A stretch of DNA of 64,000 nucleotides from Coptis chinensis (lineage: Eukaryota > Streptophyta > Magnoliopsida > Ranunculales > Ranunculaceae), in contig JADFTS010000022.1 in NCBI GenBank assembly GCA_015680905.1, positions 558,001 to 622,000 on the forward strand, read 5' to 3'. Below the pieces are notes generated by a model. The model was given only the letters and a program-made list of their open reading frames with translations. It was not told the origin of the DNA and did no database searches. Positions 56,521 through 64,000 of the stretch are shown piece by piece (the stretch's first letter is position 1; each line of letters opens with the position of its first letter). The translations under genes were made by a program, and so were the position numbers.

Positions 56521-59500
56521 AATTAAAAAATAAAAAAAATAACAATAACAACAACAACATTTTCTTTTATTCAATGACAGTTGGTTCTAACGAGTTTGTA
56601 TTACGGAGGATAGGATTTGCAGTTCAGAAAGGACTTGCGTCACAGCTTGTTGCACGCTAGGCCTAATTATTTATAAAATTTGTTATCAATATAAATAAAA
56701 TTTCCACTTAAAAACAACAACAAAACCAAAATTTTCTTTTATTCGAAGAGAATATACAACAAAAAAATAAAATAAAATAAAAACATTTTCTTTTATTTGC
56801 AGATTATATACTATAAATAAAAAAAAATAAAAAAATAACAATACGAACAACAACATTTTCTTTTATTCGAAGAGCATATACTACAAAAAAGAAAAAAAAA
56901 AACATCATCATTTTCATTTTTTCGTAGATTATCCACTACAAAAACCAAAAAAAAAAAAAAAAAAACTAGAAAAAAATAAAACAAATCAAAAACTCACAAA
57001 AGCAAAGCTAGATGAACTTATTATGTTAAAATAAAGTTGCGTGCACTACTCTAAAACCTCCAAACAGCTCCCACTATTGAAGTCTGCGCCATCAATTCAG
57101 AATATACGTGTTGGTCTACCTACCTTGTGAAACATTCTTCCATATGTTCTACCTCATTACAAAGCCACAATCTTCATCTAGGAAATCAGAAGTTTAAAAA
57201 CCCATAAAGAAAAAATTAACTTTTCACGTACATACCACGTAAGAGTGTTCAGACAAAAGCACATGTCTCATTTTATGTGCTATCTCTTTCCTATTGTGTG
57301 ATAACACGAGGAGGTTTTTAGAGTTAACCAGCATTGTTTCATTACGTTCAGTTTCGACAATTTTGGGTTCTTGGCACAACAATCAGTTAAGCTCCTTAAG
57401 TGATTGCAGAAAGTTATGGACTACAACCTAATGACAATTGGTTCTAACGAGTTTGTATTAAGGAGGATAGGATTTGCAATTCAGAAAGGACTTGCGTCAC
57501 AGCTTGTTGCACGCTTGTCCTAATTATTTGTAAAATTTGTTATCATTATAAATAAAATTTCCACTTAAAAACAACAACAAAACCAACATTTTCTTTTATT
57601 TGAAGAGAATATACAACAAAAATAAAATAAAATAAAAAACATTTTCTTTTATTTGAAGACTATATACTATAAATAAAAAATAAAAAAAATAACAATAACA
57701 ACAACAACATTTTCTTTTATTCGAAGAGTATATACTACAAAAAAAAAAAAAAAAAAATCGTCATTTTCATTTTTTTCGTAGATTATCATCTACAAAAAAA
57801 AAAAAAAAACATATAAAAATAAAACAAATCAAAAACTCACAAAAGCAAAGCTAATTGAACTTATTATGCTCAAATACAGTTGCGTGCACTACTCTAAAAC
57901 CTCCAAATAGCTTCCACTATTGAAGTTTTTGTCATCAATTCAGAATATACTTGTTGGTCTAACTACCTTGTGAAACATTCTTCCATATGTTCTACCTCAA
58001 TACAAAGCCACCATCTTAATTTAGGAAATCAGAAGTTAAAAAACCCAACTTGAAAAAATTAACTTTTCACGCACATACCACGTAAGAGTGTTCAGACAAA
58101 AGCACATGTCTCATTTTATGTGCTTTCTCTTTCCTATTGTATGATAACACGAGGAGGCTTCTAGAGTTTACCAGGATTGTTTCATTCCGTTCAGTTTTGA
58201 CACTGTTAGTTTCTTGGCACAACAAAAAAAAAATAAAATAAAAACATTTTCTTTTATTTGCAGATTATATACTATAAATAAAAAAAATAAAAAAATAACA
58301 ATAAGAACAACAACATTTTCTTTTATTCGAAGAGTATATATTACAAAAAAGCAAAAAAAAAAAAAATCGTCATTTTCATTTTTTTCGTAGATTAAAACCC
58401 TAGAAAAATAAAACAAATCAAAAAAAACACAAAAAAAAAAAGCTAAGCTAAGCTAACTTATTATGTTCAAATACTGGTTGTGTGCACTACTCTAAAACCT
58501 CCAAACAACTTCCACTATTGAAGTTTTATGCCATCAATTCAGAATTTAAGTGTTGGTCTAACTACCTTTGTGAAACATTCTTCCATATGTTCTACCTCAT
58601 TACAAAGCCACGATCTTCATCTAGGAAATCTGAAGTTTAAAACCCATCTAGAAAAAATTAACTTTTCAATGCACATACCCACGTAAGAGTGTTCGGACAA
58701 AAGCACATGTCTCATTTTATGTGCTATCTCTTTCCTATTATTGTGATAACACGAGGAGCTTTTAGAGTTAACCAAAGAATGTTTCATTCACGTTCGGTTT
58801 CGACAATTTTGGGTTCTTGGCACAACAATCAGTTATGTTCCTTAAGTGATTGCAGAAAGTTATGGACTACAACCTAATGACAGTTGGTTCTAACGAGTTT
58901 GTATTCAGGAGAATAGGATTTGCAGTTCAGAAAGGACTTGCGTCACAGCTTATTGCATGCTTGTCCTAATTATTTGTAAAATGTGTTATCATTAAAAATA
59001 AAATTTCCACTTAAAAACAACAACAAAACCAACATTTTCTTTTATTCGAAGAGAATATACAACAAAAAAAAAATAAAAATAAAAAACATTTTCTTTTATT
59101 TGATGACTATATACTATAAATAAAAAAAAAAAAAAAATAACAATAACAACAACAACATTTTCTTTTATTCGAAGAGTATATACTAAAAAAAAAAAAAAAA
59201 AAAAAAATCGTCATTTTCAATTTTTTTCGTAGATTATCCTCTACAAAAAAAAAAAAAAAAAAAAAAACCTAGAAAAATAAAATAAATCAAAAACTCACAA
59301 AAGCAAAGCTAACTGAACTTATTATGCTCAAGTACAGTTACGTGCACTATTCTAAAACCTCCAAACAACTTCCACTATTGAAGTTTGTGCCATCAATTCA
59401 GAATATACTTGTTGGTCTAACTACCTTGTGAAACATTCTTCCATATGTTCTACCTCAATACAAAGCCACGATCTTCATCTTGGAAATCTGAAGTTAAAAA

Positions 59501-61727
59501 GCACAACTTGAAAAAATTAACTTTTCACGCACATACCACGTAAGAGTGTTCAGACAAAAGCACATGTCTCATTTTATGTGCTTTCTCTTTCCTATTGTGT
59601 GATAACACGATGAGGCATCTTGAGTTTACCAAAGATTGTTTCATTCCGTTCGGTTTACGACAATTTTGGTTTCTTGGCACAACAATCTGTTAAGCTCCTT
59701 AAGTGATTGCGCGAAAGTTATGGACTACAACCTAATGATGAGTTGGTTCTAACGAGTTTGTATTTCGAGAGGATAGGATTTGCGGTTCGAAAAAGACTTG
59801 CGTCACACACTTGTTGCATGTTTGTCCTAATTATTTGTAAAATTTGTTATCATTATAAAAAAATTTCCACTTAAAAACAACAACAAAACCAACATTTTCT
59901 TTTTATTCAAAGAAATATACAACAAAAAAATAAAAAAAAAAATTTTCTTTTATTTTATTTATAAATAAAAAAATAAAAAAATAATAAAAAACAACAACAA
60001 CTTTTTATTCAAGAGTATATACTACAAAAAAAAAAAAAAAAAAAAAAACATTTTATTTTTATTTTTTTTTTTTAGATTATATACTACAAAAAAAAAAAAA
60101 AAAAAAAAAAAAGTAAAAAATAAAACAAATCAAAAACTCACAAAAGCAAAGCTAACTGAACTTATTATGCTCAAATACAGTTGCGTGCACTACTCTAAAA
60201 CCTCCAAACAGCTTCCACTATTGAAGTTTGCGCCATCAATTCAGAATATACTTGTTGGTCTAACTACCTTGTGAAACATTCTTCCATATGTTCTACCTCA
60301 ATACAAAGCCACGATCTTCATCTAGGATATCTGAAGTTAAAAAGCCATCTTGAAAAATTAACTTTTCACGCACATACCACGTAAGAGTGTTCAGACAAAA
60401 GCACATGTCTCATTTTATGTGCTTTCTCTTTCCTATTGTGTGATAACACGAGGAGGCTTCTAGAGTTTACCAGCATTGTTTCATTCCGTTCAGTTTCGAC
60501 ACTGTTAGTTTCTTGGCACAACAATCTGTTAAGCTCCTTAAGTGATTGCAGAAAGTTATGGACTACAACCTAATGACAGTTGGTTCTAACGAGTTTGTAT
60601 TCGAAGGATAGGATTCTGGATTCAAAAAGGACTTGCGTCACAGCTTGTTGCACGCTTGTCCTAATTATTTGTAAAATTTGTTATCATTATAAATAAAATT
60701 TCCACTTAAAAACAACAACAAAACCAACATTTTCTTTTATTCGAAGAGAATATACAACAAAAAAAAATAAAATAAAAACATTTTCTTTTATTTGAAGATT
60801 ATATACTATAAATAAAAAAAAAAAAAAAACAATAACAACAACAACATTTTCTTTTATTCGAAGAGTATATACTACAAAAAAAAAAAAAAAACATCGTCAT
60901 TTTTCATTTTTTTTTTTTTTTCCTATCTACAAAATCCAAAAAAAAAAAAAAAAAAAAAAAGAAAAAATAAAACAAATAAAACAATCACAAAAGCAAAGCT
61001 AACTGAACTTATTATGTTCAAATACAGTTGCGTGCACTACTCTAAAACCTCCAAACAGCTTCCACTATTGAAGTTTGCGCCATCAATTCAGAATATAAGT
61101 GTTGGTCTAACTACCTTGTGAAACATTCTTCCATATGTTCTACCTCATTACAAAGCCACGATCTTCATCTAGGAAATCTGAAGTTTAAAAACCCATCTAG
61201 AAAAAATTAACTTTTCACGTACATACCACGTAAGAGTGTTCAGACAAAAGCACATGTCTCATTTTATGTGCTATCTCTTTCCTATTGTGTGATAACACGA
61301 GGAGCTTTTTAGAGTTAACCAGCATTGTTTCATTACGTTCAGTTTCGACAATTTTGGGTTCTTGGCACAACAATCAGTTAAGTTCCTTAAGTGATTGCAG
61401 AAAGTTATGGACTACAACCTAATGACAGTTGGTTCTAACGAGTTTGTATTCAGGAGAATAGGATTTGCAGTTCATAAAGGACTTGCGTCACAGCTTATTG
61501 CATGCTTGTCCTAATTATTTGTAAAATGTGTTATCATTAAAAATAAAATTTCCACTTAAAAACAACAACAAAACCAACATTTTCTTTTATTCGAAGAGAA
61601 TATACAACAAAAAAAAATAAAAATAAAAAACATTTTCTTTTATTTGATGACTATATACTATAAATAAAAAAAAAAAAAATAACAATAACAACAACAACAT
61701 TTTCTTTTATTCGAAGAGTATATACTA

Positions 61728-61768
<41 letters not shown>

Positions 61769-64000
61769 GTCATTTTCATTTTTTTCGTAGATTATCCTCT
61801 ACAAAAAAAAAAAAAAAAAAAAAAAAACCTAGAAAAATAAAATAAATCAAAAACTCACAAAAGCAAAGCTAACTGGACTTATTATGCTCAACACTATTCT
61901 AAAACCTCCAAACAACTTCCACTATTGAAGTTTGTGCCATCAATTCAGAATATACTTGTTGGTCTAACTACCTTGTGAAACATTCTTCCATATGTTTTAC
62001 CTCAATACAAAGCCACGATCTTCATCTAGGGAATCTGAAGTTAAAAAGCACAACTTGAAAAAATTAACTTTTCACGCACATACCACGTAAGAGTGTTCAG
62101 ACAAAAGCACATGTCTCATTTTATGTGCTTTCTCTTTCCTATTGTGTGATAACACGAGGAGGCATCTTGAGTTTACCAGCATTGTTTCATTCCGTTCAGT
62201 TTCGACACTGTTAGTTTCTTGGCACAACAATCTGTTAAGCTCCTTAAGTGATTGCAGAAAGTTATGGACTACAACCTAATGACAGTTGGTTCTAACGAGT
62301 TTGTATTCCGGAGGATAGGATTTGCGCTCGAAAAGGACTTAAAGCGTTGCATGACTTGTTGCATGCTTGTCCTAATTATTTATAAAATTTGTTATCAATA
62401 TAAATAAAATTTCCACTTAAAAACAACAACAAAACCAACATTTTCTTTTATTCGAAGAGAATATACAACAAAAAAAAAAAAAAAAAAAACATTTTCTTTT
62501 ATTTGAAGACTATATACTATAAATAAAAAAAAAAAAAAATAACAATAACAACAACAACATTTTCTTTTATTCGAAGAGTATATACTACAAAAAAAAAAAA
62601 AAAAATCAAATTTTCATTTTTTTTTTTTTCAGATTATCCTCTACAAAAATCCAAAAAAAAAAAAAAAAAGTAAAAAAATAAAATAAATCAAAACTCAAAT
62701 CAAAAGCAAAGCTAACTGAACTTATTATGCTCAAATACAGTTGCGTGCACTATTCTAAAACCTCCAAACAACTTCCACTATTGAAGTTTGTGCCATCAAT
62801 TCAGAATATACTTGTTGGTCTAACTACCTTGTGAAACATTCTTCCATATGTTCTACCTCAATACAAAGCCACGATCTTCATCTAGGAAATCTGAAGTTAA
62901 AAAGCACAACTTGAAAAAATTAACTTTTCACGCACATACCACGTAAGAGTGTTCAGACAAAAGCACATGTCTCATTTTATGTGCTTTCTCTTTCCTATTG
63001 TGTGATAACACGAGGAGGCATCTTGAGTTTACCAGCATTGTTTCATTCCGTTCAGTTTCGACACTGTTAGTTTCTTGGCACAACAATCTGTTAAGCTCCT
63101 TAAGTGATTGCAGAAAGTTATGGACTACAACCTAATGACAGTTGGTTCTAACGAGTTTGTATTTCGGAGGATAGGATTTGCAGTTCAGAAAGGACTTGCG
63201 TCACCACAAATTTGTTGCATGCTTGTCCTAATTATTTATAAAATTTGTTATCAATATAAATAAAATTTCCACTTAAAAACAACAACAAAACCAACATTTT
63301 CTTTTATTCGAAGAGAATATACAACAAAAAAAAATAAAAAAAAAAATTTTTTTTTTATTGAAGATTATATACTATAAATAAAAAAAAAAAAAAAAATAAC
63401 AATTACAACAACAACATTTTTTTTTATTCAAGAGTATATACTACAAAAAAAAAAAAAAAAAAATCGTCATTTTTTTTTTTTTTTAGAGATTTATCACTAC
63501 AAAAAAAAAAAAAAAAAAACCTTATAAAAATAAAACAAATCAAAAACTCAAAAAAGCAAAGCTAACTGAACTTATTATGCTCAAATACAGTTGCGTGCAC
63601 TACTCTAAAACCTCCAAACAGCTTCCACTATTGAAGTTTGTGCCATCAATTCAGAATATACTTGTTGGTCTAACTACCTTGTGAAACATTCTTCCATATG
63701 TTCTACCTCATTACAAAGCCACGATCTTCATCTAGGAAATCGAAGTTTAAAACCCATCTTGAAAAAATTAACTTTTCACGCACATACCACGTAAGAGTGT
63801 TCAGACAAAAGCACATGTCTCATTTTATGTGCTTTCTCTTTCCTATTGTGTGATAACACGAGGAGGCTTCTAGAGTTTACCAGCATTGTTTCATTCCGTT
63901 CAATTTCGACACTGTTAGTTTCTTGGCACAACAATCTGTTAAGCTCCTTAAGTGATTGCAGAAAGTTATGGACTACAACCTAATGACAGTTGGTTCTAAC
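56521..64000 (+). repeat. Tandem array 2: ~850-bp non-coding unit, runs off the window
   Basis: The landmark TTGGTTCTAACGAG(TTTGTATT) occurs at 56581, 57438, 58884, 59743, 60580, 61429, 62285, 63142 and 63990. Spacings are 837-859 bp except one of 1446 bp. Each unit has an AT-rich half with three or four copies of ATTTTCTTTTATTYGAAGA followed by A runs, and a complex half with ACTATTGAAGTTTG, CATTCTTCCATATGTTCTACC, ACATACCACGTAAGAGTGTTC and ACACGAGGAGGCTTCTAGAG. No frame is conserved. The first unit joins flanking DNA near 56521. Local homopolymer differences and small scrambled words (about 59920-60110 and 62325-62360) suggest lower sequence accuracy. Confidence 0.92.
58190..58790 (+). repeat. 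Extra partial unit in array 2
   Basis: After GTTTCTTGGCACAACAA at about 58205 the text jumps to the ATAAAATAAAAACATTTTC block, skipping the AGTTATGGACTAC to AAAACAACAAC part. It then runs through most of a unit. This explains the 1446-bp landmark spacing. The join lies in A-rich sequence. Confidence 0.75.

Noticed and set aside
56521..64000. CRISPR-like spaced repeats in array 2
   Set aside because: The genome is a plant's, units are about 850 bp, and the recurring short words are parts of a long tandem unit, not direct repeats with unique spacers.

Overview
The window is eukaryotic, from the nuclear genome of a flowering plant and most likely a woody eudicot. It is AT-rich and has spliced genes with GT-AG introns. 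It carries plant-only gene families (DUF761, B12D, callose-synthase-type exons, a receptor-like-kinase-type kinase), a Helitron, a hAT-type MITE and a tRNA-derived SINE. A Rosaceae source is a guess.

Layout. (1) 1-1.76 kb: a small DUF761 gene, then intergenic DNA. (2) 1.76-25.72 kb: a non-coding tandem array, about 18 units of roughly 1.25-1.35 kb, with poly-T tracts, microsatellites and rearranged units. (3) 25.7-28.0 kb: gene-free DNA. (4) 28.0-40.6 kb and 43.2-51.6 kb: two paralogous minus-strand loci, here called A and B. Each ends in an almost identical protein-kinase exon and is preceded by tandem copies of a four-exon module homologous to the N-terminal (Vta1/callose-synthase N-terminal) region of callose synthases, closest to the CalS9/CalS10 (GSL10/GSL8) type. 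A has five modules and B has three. (5) 40.8-41.2 kb: the last two exons of a B12D-family gene lie between them. (6) 51.65-55.71 kb: a non-autonomous Helitron inserted just upstream of locus B, with a hAT-type MITE nested in it. (7) 56.5-64.0 kb: a second non-coding tandem array with a unit of about 850 bp, running off the window end.

The most notable content is the exon architecture of loci A and B. Every module is 4 exons that start and end in phase 0, with internal junctions of phase 1, 0 and 2. Modules can therefore be concatenated and joined to the phase-0 kinase exon without changing frame. In locus B all twelve module exons and the kinase exon are open with plausible splice sites, predicting a soluble protein of about 860 residues: three callose-synthase-N-terminal-like repeats plus a non-RD kinase, with no glucan synthase domain and no membrane segment. 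Locus A has two damaged modules (A2, A3). In neither locus is there an in-frame ATG in the 5'-most exon, and a cryptic acceptor before the kinase exon could end the protein without the kinase. Whether these are expressed chimeric genes, two overlapping gene types or decaying duplicates cannot be settled from sequence alone.

The two non-coding arrays are also linked. They share a short AT-rich module in opposite orientation, and one unit of the first array (about 23.25-23.45 kb) contains inverted fragments matching the unit of the second array.
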